This document shows positions 31,691 to 41,834 of a stretch of 64,000 nt of DNA, one piece after another (positions within the stretch are counted from its first letter, which is position 1; every line of letters starts with the position of its first letter). Under the pieces are notes generated by a model. The model did not search any database, was not told where the DNA came from, and saw nothing but the letters and a program-made list of their open reading frames with translations. A program made the position numbers and the translations under genes. Source of the stretch: Holothuria scabra (taxonomy: Eukaryota; Echinodermata; Holothuroidea; Aspidochirotida; Holothuriidae); NCBI GenBank assembly GCA_037179385.1, contig CM074185.1, forward strand, positions 48,239,000 through 48,302,999, read 5' to 3'.

Positions 31691-32139
31691 GCCCTATTTT
31701 AGAATGCACTCTGGTCCGTACGTACGATAGTCCGTCAGTGGTAATAGTTAAAAGTTATTCTCTATTGATCTTGGTAGCCAACGACTTTTCAGAGTCTACG
31801 CATCAGAAAAAGCTAGTAATCAGTATATTAAAATGCGGCTTCCTGACGGAAAAGGTTTATTGCAAGGTTTCAGCGCTAGGCTACTGTCAAATGCCTAGTT
31901 TTTATATTATCATATGTATTGGTCATATGAATTAATCCTATAGAGAAATTCAGTAACTGTGCCCCCCTCCCAGGAAAGTTTTTTGACCATCGATACTGCC
32001 TCCCCTGCTCAAAAATCCTGGCTATGCCACTGATCTGTAATCTTTAATCATGGCGCCTCTCTTTCCGTGTATGCGTTCAAATTCATTGCAAATAATTTGC
32101 AAAGGTGTACGGTAAGATATAAGAATATCTGACTTAACG

Positions 32140-32930
32140 GTTCACCAACACGAATGTGTTACATAGGCGTAGGAAGCGGGGACTGGGGTGCTAAACCCCC
32201 AGTAAAAAATGTGGGGGCTGAAGTATGCTTCCACTCCCCAAGATCCAACACTCCAAAACCCGTTTTTGTCTCTTCTTCAAAAAATGTCAAAAATTTGCAG
32301 TGATTTTCCTTAAAATTTGTCCAAAATATTGCACCAAATTGCATCTGAAGTCTCTAAAATACCCCCAAAGAATGCCAAAAGAGAGGGGAACACCCCTCCC
32401 CTTAGACCCTTCCTCCCAGGCCGGCGATCCGAAACGAGGTACAGCATCCCTAGTCTGGAAAAGCTTCCTACGCCTATGATGTGTTATATCGTGTCAACTA
32501 TACAAAGACGACAGTGTAAACACCGTGACGGTTTCAGACACGGTTAAAGTTTGGCTTTGTTCTGGCCCGTGACGAGTTTTACCATATGAAGGGGGTGGGG
32601 GGAAGTGTGTGAATCGAGGGGCAAGAACTGTGGTTGCAGGGGCACAAAAGTTTCTCTTAACATCCTGTGTACAATTTCCATTTTCATCTGGCGGGACAGT
32701 AATATTTTTGGTGCAGCATTATCCGTAGAGCCCCTTCCCCCTGTGGCTACGTACCTGGCTTGGTCGTAAACACATCCAGCTCGAATACGGCGCAAGTAAT
32801 TTCCTTAAGTCGCCTCTTATATTATGACAGGCGGGAAATACCGCGTGTTAGTCTCCTACACAAGTAAGCGAATTCTACTGCGTGCGGTACACTGTTTTAT
32901 CCCAGGCCTACACAAAAATCAGTGGTCCGT
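32140..32930 (+). mobile_element. SINE-like repeat (copy B) split by insertions
   Basis: Begins CACCAACACGAATGTGTTA, is interrupted by the hAT-like MITE 32162-32478, resumes TATCGTGTCAACTATACAAA, and ends AAGTCGCCTCTTATATTATG, ACAGGCGGGAAATACCGCG (about 32805-32860). Sequence at 32540-32780 absent from copy A (12493-12655) is probably a further insertion (GGGCAAGAACTGTGGTTGCA, GGGGCACAAAAG). Confidence 0.65.
32162..32478. mobile_element. hAT-like MITE, perfect TSD ATGTGTTA
   Basis: Inverted ends CATAGGCGTAGGAAGC and GCTTCCTACGCCTATG, perfect over 16 bp. Flanked by ATGTGTTA at 32154-32161 and 32479-32486. The uninterrupted target (AATGTGTTATATAGTGTC) is visible in the SINE copy at 12510-12530, which acts as an empty site. 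Confidence 0.93.
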
Positions 32931-33373
32931 CTGTATGTTGTTATTCCTCCAAACCTGATAGTGTGTCGTCAATGCATAAGGTCCCATCTAGAAATCCCAA
33001 AGGTTAGGATTTCTTTGTAAAGTCTATGACGCGATTACGCGCAATACAATTTTTCATGTCTCCAGGAAGTGACGTTTCTTCAACCAATCCGGTCTCTTCC
33101 TTTGCGTAACTATAGCTGAATTCGCAAGCGCATTATTTTCTTGTATGTAGAAGCAACAAGTAACGATAATGTTCAACGTTGGTAAAATTGCTAGAAAAAT
33201 GTACAGTGATAGCCTTTGGATAGTTCAGGGAACAAAGTTTACGTAAGAAAAAATATTTCCGGGTCTTCGTTTTATAGCTAGTTGGGTGATCGTTTTATAG
33301 GTCTTCGTTTTATAGCTAGTTGGGTCTTCGTTTTATAGGTCTTAGGTCTTCGGTCTTTGTTTTATAGACACCC

Positions 33374-34070
33374 TTTTGCCATGTACGTTTCATGATATGC
33401 TTAGACTCTGTGAATATATCATCCTCTTTGCCGCTATGCGCACTACATGATTGCCTGAGCTTATTACGAATTTGTTATAGCCTCTTTCGGTTAGTAGGTG
33501 TGGGAGTCTTCAGATAACTCTTGTACGTAGAGCTTATCTTTGGCTTTAACCCTTTACCGTTGTGCTCCGATCGGGGCATATCTGCGCGCCTTGGGAGTGG
33601 GCGGAAAAGCGGACGTAGCCCGCCCCGCATAGGCTTCCGTAGGTCATTGACCCCGTGACCTTAAACTATTGTCTCTCTCGTTGTTGTGGCCGAATTTTCG
33701 GGTAGCTACTCGTAGTTTCGAGCTCCGCGTGAAACAGTAAAGATGGGTGACAGCCGAGCTCTCTGCATGGGTCCAAAAGGACCCAAACAACGGTAAAGGG
33801 TTAATGGGGTGATAATGCCTCTTTCTTCATTTTGCGTTTGTTTAATACTGTGATTGAGAAAGCTGGTTCGTAAATGTGAAGAAATGTTTGAATGAAGTGC
33901 TGAACGCTAGACTGCATGGTGTATGTAGTTTGATGTCCACGCCAATCGGCACCCTCAATACGAGATACCAAAAAGTTAAAGTGTATGTTGCGATCAGCAT
34001 AGGCAGATGTAGATTGGATCATTCTTCAGACATTTTGTTTGAAAAGATGAATTTGTAAGAATTGGAAAAT
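33374..34070 (-). pseudogene. LINE remnant, upstream half (split by two insertions)
   Basis: Minus-strand 34022-33805 encodes endonuclease-RT linker residues (EGADWRGHQTTYTMQSSVQH, FIQTFLHIYEPAFSITVLNK), then is cut by the TTAA MITE at 33550-33800. 33540-33384 continues (AKDKLYVQ, then in another frame PTPTNRKRL and KHIMKRTWQ). The foldback element follows, and the LINE resumes at 28636. Contains frameshifts and stops. Confidence 0.85.
33546..33804 (+). mobile_element. piggyBac-like MITE with TTAA target site (copy 2)
   Basis: Element proper 33550-33800 between TTAA duplications. Ends CCCTTTACCGTTGTGCTCCG and AAACAACGGTAAAGGG. In inverse orientation to 12987-13237 and very similar to it (GGAGTGGGCGGAAAAGCGGA, AGATGGGTGACAGCC). 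Inserted in the LINE remnant. Confidence 0.92.
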
Positions 34071-35235
34071 GATCGCTAACTTTGCCACATAAGTCGAGCA
34101 GATTTAAGAAAAATTAAAGCAGAATAAACAAAATGCAAGTTGTGGTGAAAAGATAACTTATAGGGCTTCTAGAAAAACGTAAATTTGAGAATACTATAAG
34201 GCAGAAATACTGCATTTATGGTGCCATTTTTTATGGTTTGTGCATATTTGTGTCAATAATGTGAGTGTTTATATATCTCGGTGTTTGTTTACATATAGCG
34301 GATCTGTGCTCGCGTTTGTTTGTTTGTTTTGTTTGGGTGGCCTGATTATAGACGAATCCGGTAGTCACAGACACGATTTGACGGAGGTTCCGATTGTTGG
34401 AAAATCTGTAAATTTCCAAATCACGTCACTTCATGCTGGGGGCTACAATAGCCAACATCAAAATTGGTATAGGTCTATATAGCTCCAGTTGAGATGAAGC
34501 CGTCAGTACCACCGCGACTTGAAAAACCCATCCTGGTAGGCTATCGGCCGGTTTTGGGGGAGCCACTTAGCCTAACTCGAATTGGCAAAAAAAAAACTGT
34601 TGCTTTTTGGTACTAGTGAACGTCCGTTTAATGCAAAATTTTCTTATTTTAAAATATCACCGGGCCAGAAGGAGACATTGGAACACCTTTTTGCGATGTT
34701 TTGCTAAATACTTTTAGGATGGGAAAGTATCAGTTTGATATGGAGCGTTATCTAGGCGAGCCTGAACAATCCGAGTCAATGATGTAGATGTTGCTGAAAT
34801 AGCAAACGTAATTATTTCGAAAAAAAAATAACGCTCGTACTAGAAGCTGCCAATGGGAGACCGCCAGGCTTCGATTCAATACTAGTGAGGGGCAACTAAA
34901 TTTGAGCTTCGTCCACGTCCACAGAGTCCCTGCTGCTGTTATTTTTTCAGGTGAAATCAGATTGTTCCTTCAATAATATTACAGGATGACAAGGCATTGT
35001 ATGACCAGGCCGTTACGCTACTTAATGCGTAAGTTTAGGGTCATGATCAATTATTCGTCAGTTCATGTTGACTGCCAAATATTCACACAAATTGTCCACA
35101 GATTTTAATATTAGTTGACAAGGACCTATGAGATTAATTCGCTATCATCTACAGCTTTTTAAAACACTGGTCATTGGAAATTTTGCATTCTGATAAACGC
35201 TGTCAGGTAATTCTAGAACGCAACATCAGTAATTA
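34071..35235. other. Intergenic, no gene seen
   Basis: 1.2 kb with no supported exon. Reading frames at 34231-34482 on both strands are unremarkable. Confidence 0.5.
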
Positions 35236-35470
35236 AAGGGCAAGAGCAGTCGTCGCAAAATTATTTTGAAGCAACAGCTAAATCTCATAATTTTCTTCTC
35301 ACTTCCCTTCAGATTATCGTTTACTTTAGGACTTCAACATTGCACATTCAAGGTAAACCAAGCAGTGACTTTCAGTAAATTTCACATTTGAAGAGAAAAA
35401 TAATGTCCCATGATCCACGAAGGGCCGCAATGATAAACAGGACAGTTAAAACTTGGGAGGCTGTTTCTGT
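35236..35470. mobile_element. Palindromic MITE, GAGCAGTC family (copy 4, one arm)
   Basis: AAAGGGCAAGAGCAGTCGTC, TTATTTTGAAGCAACAGCTA, GGTAAACCAAGCAGTGACTT, CACATTTGAAGAGAAAAATA, CAGGACAGTTAAAACT. This equals the left arm of 18550-18985; the second arm is missing. Confidence 0.75.
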
Positions 35471-35989
35471 CATTTAAAACTCAAAAATAAGAAAAAAGTG
35501 CTTTCCACTTCGCAACTTTATTAAAAGATACGAGAAAGAATACGAATACCGATTGCCTCAGTGCTGACTAGTTTGTCTCATACACCTTCCCAGTTTCTTG
35601 TACGATCACCATTGACAACCGATGGTAGTGCTCCGCTTTGATGGGTCCCTCTCATGAACCCCTAACTTCTCCCAATAATTTTCCATTCCGCCACGTCTGG
35701 TAGGTTTACCGTCTCTGAATTCTCATTACTGTGTTACGATTTTCAGCAGAACCCGTTTACAACATAGGAATAGGGAACGGTAGTGTTGGTCAAGACGTTA
35801 TTACACATTTTTCTGGCCAAATTCAAAATAGAAGGCGAGCTCTGACTTGACTATTTTGCAGGGAGATTTGCTTCAGTTATAACACACAGAGCTGAGAATG
35901 TCTGAAGGTAATAGAGGGCGTGCTCAAAGAAGAGTAGCAAATGTGTATTATTTACTTACTAGCATTAGGGTCTTGACCAAGTCTGACTA

Positions 35990-36490
35990 AGGAAATGGGG
36001 GCCCAGCCCCAAGTTAAAAATGAGGGGGGCGAAGCATGCTCCGCCTCCACTTCCGGGGTCAGAAAAAACCCCTGTTCCATTGCTTCAGATCTTAAAAAGG
36101 CAAAAATTTTGCCGCAAAGTGCAATTTGAAATTCAGTTGTGCTTGCTCATAAATCAGTTTAAGTTGGCGGTAAACTTCCGAACTCTGGAAATGACAAAAC
36201 CGGATACAAACTAAATGTGACACCAAATTATCAAGAGACACCGAAAGCTATAGGCCTATTCCTATTTTTGAGATTGTCTTTAATAAAATTCCAAGTTTTC
36301 TACAGTAAAAGCTCTTAATTTTGAAATATTTTGTCTAAAAAGGACGACAGAGTTTGGTAAACTTATGAGATGTCATCGGAGAGTGTCAGTTCGCAGGTCT
36401 TAGATAACATTATGTAGCAACAACTGAACGATTTTCTGTCGTCGTGCAATCATTGTCAGATTTGCCACCAGCATAGGAAGTTCAGATTTT
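35990..36490. repeat. Dispersed GGGGG-CCCAGCCCC repeat and relatives
   Basis: 36000-36070 carries GGGGGCGAAGCATGCTCCGC like 32220 and 31440. 36110-36490 resembles 16110-16480 in EXOSC2 intron 2 (AAATGACAAAACC, TTATCAAGAGACA, TTAGATAACATTATG). Probably one decayed element; boundaries not visible. Confidence 0.5.
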
Positions 36491-36504
36491 TCAGTAATCC
36501 ACAT

Positions 36505-36725
36505 GGGCGTTACCAGACTTTTTTAAAGGGGCCGTGTTTCGCGCGAAGAAGGAAATTATTGTCGCGCCAGCGGCAATGCTCACACGACAGCGCGAGCACT
36601 GCGGCGTGGAGTCCAGGGGCCCGCTCAAGGGCCCCTGGCGGGGTCCAGAGGCGAAGCACCTGTGGGGGTTAAGGGGGCGACGCCCTCGGAAGCTCTGCGT
36701 AGTTAGACATTTCAAATGCCTATAA
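36505..36725. repeat. GC-rich block with CAGGGGCCCGCTCAAGGGCC core
   Basis: GC-rich island in AT-rich surroundings: GCGCGAGCACTGCGGCGTGG, GGGGGCGACGCCCTCGGAAG. The GTTACCAGACTTTTTTAAAG start and GGGGCGACGCCC words resemble the internal tandem of 37046-38328. Likely part of a related MITE; both 36491-36715 and 36534-36725 frames are non-genic. Confidence 0.5.
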
Positions 36726-37045
36726 CGCGGTGAAATATCGTCAATATTGCTATTTTGGTAATGTCAAAATTATGATTAAATCGTAAAATTACAATGGGGC
36801 AATTGGGTTCTATTGTGAGATCCATGGGCGGTAAAGGGAAACAACTAGAGTGGTAACATTCAGAGGCAACTCAGGATTCCCAGGACAAAAACCTTTTAAA
36901 GCTCGTGGAATGAAATGAAGGTAAAATACCGAACCTCAAATAGCAAAGCATGAGGAAATTTTAAACGTAATGGACTCTGCATGCAAAGGAATTTATGTGA
37001 TTTTACCAATGTACTTGGTTTTTCACTTTACCTTTCTCCTTCAAG

Positions 37046-38328
37046 CAGTGGCGTCACCAAGGGGTGGGGGAAGGGGGGCACGTTCCCCCCGAAAAATCGT
37101 GTTCCCCCGTGTGCCCCCCCCCCCCCAAATGAGATTTGAGATTTTTAAAAAAACGATATGCCTTCCTTAGTGTCAGAGTGTGACTATGAAAATATTTAAG
37201 ATTGGATTCTTCTTTTGACGAGAAAAGGCAGTAATTTTGATACTTTTCAACTAATAATATCGCAAAAACACCTGGAAAATGCCATTTCCGGCTGTCTGAG
37301 GGGTTGTTTTTTTTTCAAAAATTTCTGCACCCTTCCAACTTCGCTAACTGAAGGTGGCGCATAGCTCAGGTAACCGTTCAAGCAGGATTATATAGGCGTA
37401 CATTTTTTCCTTAAGAGGATCACATCTAACTGCTTTCTCTTTCGAGTTCAGCTCTCCTTCTTCTAAATATCAGCCGGATCCGCTCTTGAAAGTTGTTTCA
37501 CTAGTTTTGTTAGCAATGAATTCTTAATTGAAGTTGCACTGGAAGGTTTTTTTTTAGACCAGTGTAAAGACAACAGAATAACCGTTAATAACGACCTGAA
37601 TACCTAACAAACCCCTTAAAACCCAGGAGTTTCCGGGGCTTCGCCCCCTGGACCCCAACAGGGACACACATTGAACTGCCCATCAAATTCTTTTCTCAAT
37701 AGTTCATCTCGTTTTTTTCAAAATGTCAGCCGGATCTGCTCTTGGTATAGCTGAATCACTTTTTTACCAAAAGTCTTACTGGAAGTTACCCTTTAGGTAT
37801 TTTTGAGATCAGTGTTAAGTCAATAGAAGACTAGCGACTTTAAATAATACCTCATTAACACGCTAAAACCCAGGAGCTTCCGGGGGCTTCGTCCCTGGAC
37901 CCCCACCGAGACACGCATTGAACTGCCCACCAAATTCTTTTCTCAATAGTTCATCTCGCCCTTTTTCAAAATGTCGGCCGCAATTTTCACTTGGTAGTTG
38001 AATCACTTTTTTACCAAAACTTCTTACTGGAAGTTACTCTGGAGGTATTTTTGAGACCAGTGTTAAGTCAATAGAAGAACACTTAAATAGCGACTTTAGT
38101 GCCTCACAAACACGCTGAAACCCAGGAGCTTCCGGGGGCTTCGCCCCCTGGACCCCCACCGGGGCTTTGCCCTAGGGCGTGCCCCTGGACCCCACCCGCT
38201 GAGCCTTGCGGTTCGCGCTCGGTGGCGCCTACGGCGCCATGTGTGGAGTTTAGCAGTTCCCCCTGCAATATTGTTGTGCCACCCCAGTGCACCCCCCCCC
38301 CCGAATGAAAAGTCTGGTGACGCCACTG
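37046..38328. mobile_element. hAT-like element with internal ~240-bp tandem repeats
   Basis: Ends CAGTGGCGTCACCAAGGGGT and TCTGGTGACGCCACTG; flanks CCTTCAAG (37038-37045) and CCTTCATG (38329-38336) agree at 7 of 8. The interior has three successive ~235-bp units at about 37440-37700, 37700-37935 and 37935-38165: GCCGGATCTGCTCTTG, ACTGGAAGTTACCCTTTAGG, AAACCCAGGAGCTTCCGGGG, GCTTCGCCCCCTGGACCCCC. No transposase. A frame at 38104-38335 overlaps the GC-rich right end. Confidence 0.87.
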
Positions 38329-38336
38329 CCTTCATG

Positions 38337-38929
38337 ACCTAGAAGATAGTGTTATTTATTCTATTGAAAAGGGTACTGGACAGGTAAAAAATTAAAAACG
38401 CTCAGAAAAAATTTGAGGAAGAACAAAGATTTAGATGGTTGATCCATGACTCAGTTTGATACGTACGTATGCACAGATCAAAGGAAGTTAATTTTCAATT
38501 CTACCACCTGTACCATCCATTAATAAGACTCCTGCATTCTGATTGGTTGTACACGGACCTATTATTTCAGTACACAAGGTCAATAAACGTAACAATGGTG
38601 ATAAAGACGCAGTTTTTCACACATTTTCGCTGGTAGAATAGGGGCAAGCCACATTTGCCTGATCATTACTCTCTCATAAACCCTCCCGACTCCAAAATGA
38701 TAGCAATATAACGAAGTCTGCTTTGCATCGTCCGTTATTTTGCCAGTTTGGAGTCTCGACGGTTTATTCACCATAATGGTCAGCCAAATGCGATTTATTC
38801 CTTAAATGTCAGTATCATCATTTCCTTAAATTAAAGGGCCTTTGACTGGGCAGATTTGGGTGGGATAACTACCTCTTCATATTACTATAAAATCAAGAAA
38901 AAAAAACTTATTATTGACATGTAGCAACG
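38337..38929. other. Intergenic, nothing recognised
   Basis: About 600 bp without recognised repeat or gene. Confidence 0.45.
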
Positions 38930-39215
38930 TCCCAGATAGCAATATCTAGCGGTCCGCCAGCAGCCATTGTCGATCTTCTTCGATCAGCGGTGAATAAGTG
39001 GTTGATCACTGAAGGACCGCCGAAGGGCCATCGGAGGTACGCTGGCAACATCCGGGTCACAAGAAAAATTGAATGCTGGGCGAAATTTTTCAACCAATCA
39101 GTTTCATCGCGGTCGGAGGACCGCCGGCGAGCCACCTGACATTTCTTCGACGGACAGCCGATGTGGTCTACGGCGGTCCGTTGCCGAGCCGACCAAGTTT
39201 GATGACAGGGGTGGA
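38930..39215. repeat. CpG-rich GGTCCGCC repeat block
   Basis: Contains AGCGGTCCGCCAGCAGCC, GGACCGCCGAAGGGCCATCG, GAGGACCGCCGGCGAGCCAC and GTCTACGGCGGTCCG: the core GGACCGCCG occurs on both strands. Resembles an inverted-repeat MITE interior, but ends and duplication were not found. Confidence 0.45.
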
Positions 39216-40190
39216 GTCAAAGCCGGATGAACATTAAACACAGCTAGACATACATACGGTGTGCATTTAGTAAGCTAGGAGTCGAAATTTAAAGCGGGCA
39301 TCTTACTTTACAGGTTTTTCTGTGTGTAGCAATGTTAAATCCCCCAGAATAGTCGACTGCTACAACATTGAATATCATCGTTCTTGGAACTATTTTTCCA
39401 TTGAGATTTTAAATCAATTGAAATATCCCGCAGGTGCACTTCCGTCTTAATATTAAAGTATACTGAGCTTCTACAGACATTAAGCAGTTTACCTATCCAA
39501 AAATGAACAGAATTCAAGAGATGAACATATCGTTCTAATAAAGTTTCAATAAAAATGATTCTTCTGTTTAAAAAAGTATCATTTAAAAGTATTTCATGAA
39601 AAGCACTATTAGATATAAAATTATAATACTATGGGAAGGTGTAGATACAAATAGCCAAAAGTACTTGCTATCATACGGCACTTTACAAAAAGTAAGGAGT
39701 CGAATAGTAATTTGTGGGACTCGATCTGTAATTGCAGAGAGATTAAGCATTCAAAATATTAAGACATTTTTACTTTGCAAGGGCAAAAGATATCCTTTTT
39801 CGACTTTTGGTTCATCCTTTAAACGACGGTTTCAAGTTCTGTAAAACAAAAACAAAACAAACAAACAAAAAAATCAAAGGGGGGGGGGGTCGTTCGCACC
39901 CCCGGCCCTACCTCCCCCACCTTGGTGACGCCCATTCCCCCAACGTTTAAAATTTCCTTACTGAGAAAACCAAGATTAGAAACTTTTCTGCAATACAAGC
40001 GGCCCCATAGGCCTATCTATAATGAGTCGTTTAAAAAGGGGCAGAAATTTCGGCGCTTCAGATAGTCATTTCAGAAAGACTAATTCATATTTCAGGCAAG
40101 CTTGGCCTAAACGTTCTCATGCACATATACGTAAAACCTATCATCAGATACCTTTCAACCTTGACCGTGTGTTGGTCTAAAACGGTACTA
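39216..40190. other. Intergenic; partial GGTGACGCC-type repeat end
   Basis: Mostly plain sequence. At 39880-39935 a G run, CCCCCGGCCCTACCTCCCCC and ACCTTGGTGACGCC look like one end of a 37046-38328-type element. Confidence 0.45.
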
Positions 40191-40300
40191 AGAGCATGAT
40201 CCGCCTCTCATGAGGAATGGTTCAAGTTGAGCTGTGGCTGGCTCAACTTGAACCAATAGGTTGGGGACTGGGTCGTAAATAAATTCTAATTTATTAGCTT
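40190..40300 (+). repeat. Partial dispersed repeat, GGCTCAACTTGAACC part
   Basis: GCTGTGGCTGGCTCAACTTG, AACCAATAGGTTGGGGACTG corresponds to the end of the copy at 18270-18320. Preceded by GGTTCAAGTTGAGC, its own inverted partner, forming a short hairpin. Confidence 0.55.
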
Positions 40301-40791
40301 ACTTTTAACCTTTTCAGTTGAGAAGTCTGTGCTACGCGGGTTCTTTAGTTATTGAAGCATCGAAATGTTGTCAATCAATGCTCAATGTTTTCAGAGGACA
40401 TAGATATACAGTACTAAAATTTTTGTCTGTTCAGTTAATTGTAGCATGACTGGCAAAAAATGAATACTTCCGTCCTTTTCAGGTGCAGTAAATTTCATTT
40501 GGAAAAATGAATTATATGGCATTTATTATTTTTGCATAAAAATTCGTTTTTCCTCGTTCAGCATAAAAATGTGTTTTTGGTCAATGGGGTAGGGTGACTG
40601 AGGTGCATTTACTATTATAGTCCAAAAATTCCTCCCCTTTCCCTCACTAGCCTTCCATAGACCATATATTGCCGTCCGCTACGCCACGTTTACCCAAGGC
40701 ACATAACTCTGAGGGAGTGATTCCTGGATACAAATGCCCACTGACTTCATGTTCCTTCAACCTTTCTATCTCGACAATTATTGTGGGAAAT

Positions 40792-40945
40792 TAGACCTAT
40801 TTCCAAATAGCAATTACAATGAACTATGGGATAGAGTTTTTGGTGTGCGTCAATTTTCACCACAGTAAAATGCCGTTGACAAAAATGACAAACACCAAAA
40901 CTCTATCCCACAATCCTTTGTAATTGCTATTTGGAAATAGGTCTA
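40792..40945. mobile_element. Tc1/mariner-type hairpin MITE with TA target site
   Basis: Element 40794-40943 between TA dinucleotides. The left arm starts GACCTATTTCCAAATAGCAA and the right arm ends TTGCTATTTGGAAATAGGTC. The inverted repeat extends about 55 bp inward (GGGATAGAGTTTTTGGTGTG versus CACCAAAACTCTATCCC) with a ~40-bp loop. Long terminal inverted repeats plus TA fit mariner-type MITEs. Confidence 0.88.
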
Positions 40946-40983
40946 TAGAGAGGAAGACCACTTATTGCATGGCAGCCTATGAT

Positions 40984-41398
40984 CAGGGCTCGATTTTCGT
41001 GGTTGTCCCGTTGTCGGGGACAACTAAAATTCCATAAGGGCAACCAACATTTAAAAGGTGGTTGTCCGATGGACAACCATTTTTTTTTCAGTAAGAATAA
41101 AAAGTAATGTATTTTTTCCTGATTGCAAGACTGTACTTCTGAATTTATCAACTCAAGATTTCAACTCCTTCCATCATACAATATTTCAGATTCCACCAAT
41201 GCTTTTGTCCCCCAAACACCACATCTTCAAGTTTTATGTCATTGAGAACCAATTGTACTGAACATGAACACGCCCATAGTTTTGTACCCAGTTATGCAAA
41301 AAATGTTTTGGACAACCAAATTTCCTTTCGGACATTTCAAATATATTGATATGGTTGCCCAAAGAACAACCATAAATTTTTCTGAAAATCGAGGCCTG
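40984..41398. mobile_element. CAGGGCTCGATTTTC-TIR MITE
   Basis: Ends CAGGGCTCGATTTTCGTGGT and TCTGAAAATCGAGGCCTG. The inner arms repeat GGTTGTCC/GGACAACC and GGTTGCCC/GGGCAACC on both sides, giving a structured 415-bp element. Flanks share only ATGAT, so the duplication is uncertain. Confidence 0.78.
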
Positions 41399-41761
41399 AA
41401 TGATTGTCATTAACGATCAACCCGCTTTGTGCAAAGTCCCCTCTGAACTTGAAGGAGTTAACTTCAATTAGATGGACTGTTGAAGTCTGAAGTATCTGCT
41501 AACACCGACTTGTATAGTACGTCTTGCTGCTTATTCCACACACAAGGATATAATGTGGACTACGTGTACTAAATGAACCAACATGCATTCTCTGAATACG
41601 TGCAACAATATGCAACCGTCGTAACGCAACTTATGTTAGGCCTTGGTACATCACTGGCTATATACGCGTCGGTACTAGTATTAACGTTAGATGATCTCGT
41701 ACGTGTTTTGTGAGACTGGGACGTCAAAAACGAAAGATTTTGACCCCCCAGTGCTGCAGCA

Positions 41762-41834
41762 ATGGCCCTTGATTTCTCCACAGATGTAGATCATACTTTT
41801 CTAGAGGATAATTTTCTTTCTCCAGAAGATTGGG
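41762..41834 (+). CDS. ATF6: ATF6 exon 1 (coding part)
   Basis: 73 nt from ATG (context CAGCAATGG) to donor GG|GTAAAT. It encodes MALDFSTDVDHTFLEDNFLS then PEDW plus the first base of Gly25. The 5'UTR and promoter must lie just upstream, in CpG-containing sequence at 41600-41760. Confidence 0.87.

Larger units (their letters stand above)
28637..33373. mobile_element. 4.7-kb foldback/MULE-like element, TSD TTTTGCCATG
   Basis: Flanked by identical TTTTGCCATG (28627-28636 and 33374-33383). Left end GGGTGTCTATAAAACAAAGA, CCGAAGACCTAAGACCTATA; the right end is its exact reverse for the first ~75 bp or more. Both ends consist of tandem AAAACGAAGACCTATA and AAAACGAAGACCCAACTAGC units: left 28650-28868, right 33250-33370. 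Long tandem-repeat inverted ends resemble Foldback elements; a 9-10-bp duplication fits MULE-type transposases. No transposase was found. The interior is largely later insertions (29274-29666, 29690-29865, 30230-30474, 31389-31690, 32140-32930). Confidence 0.9.
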
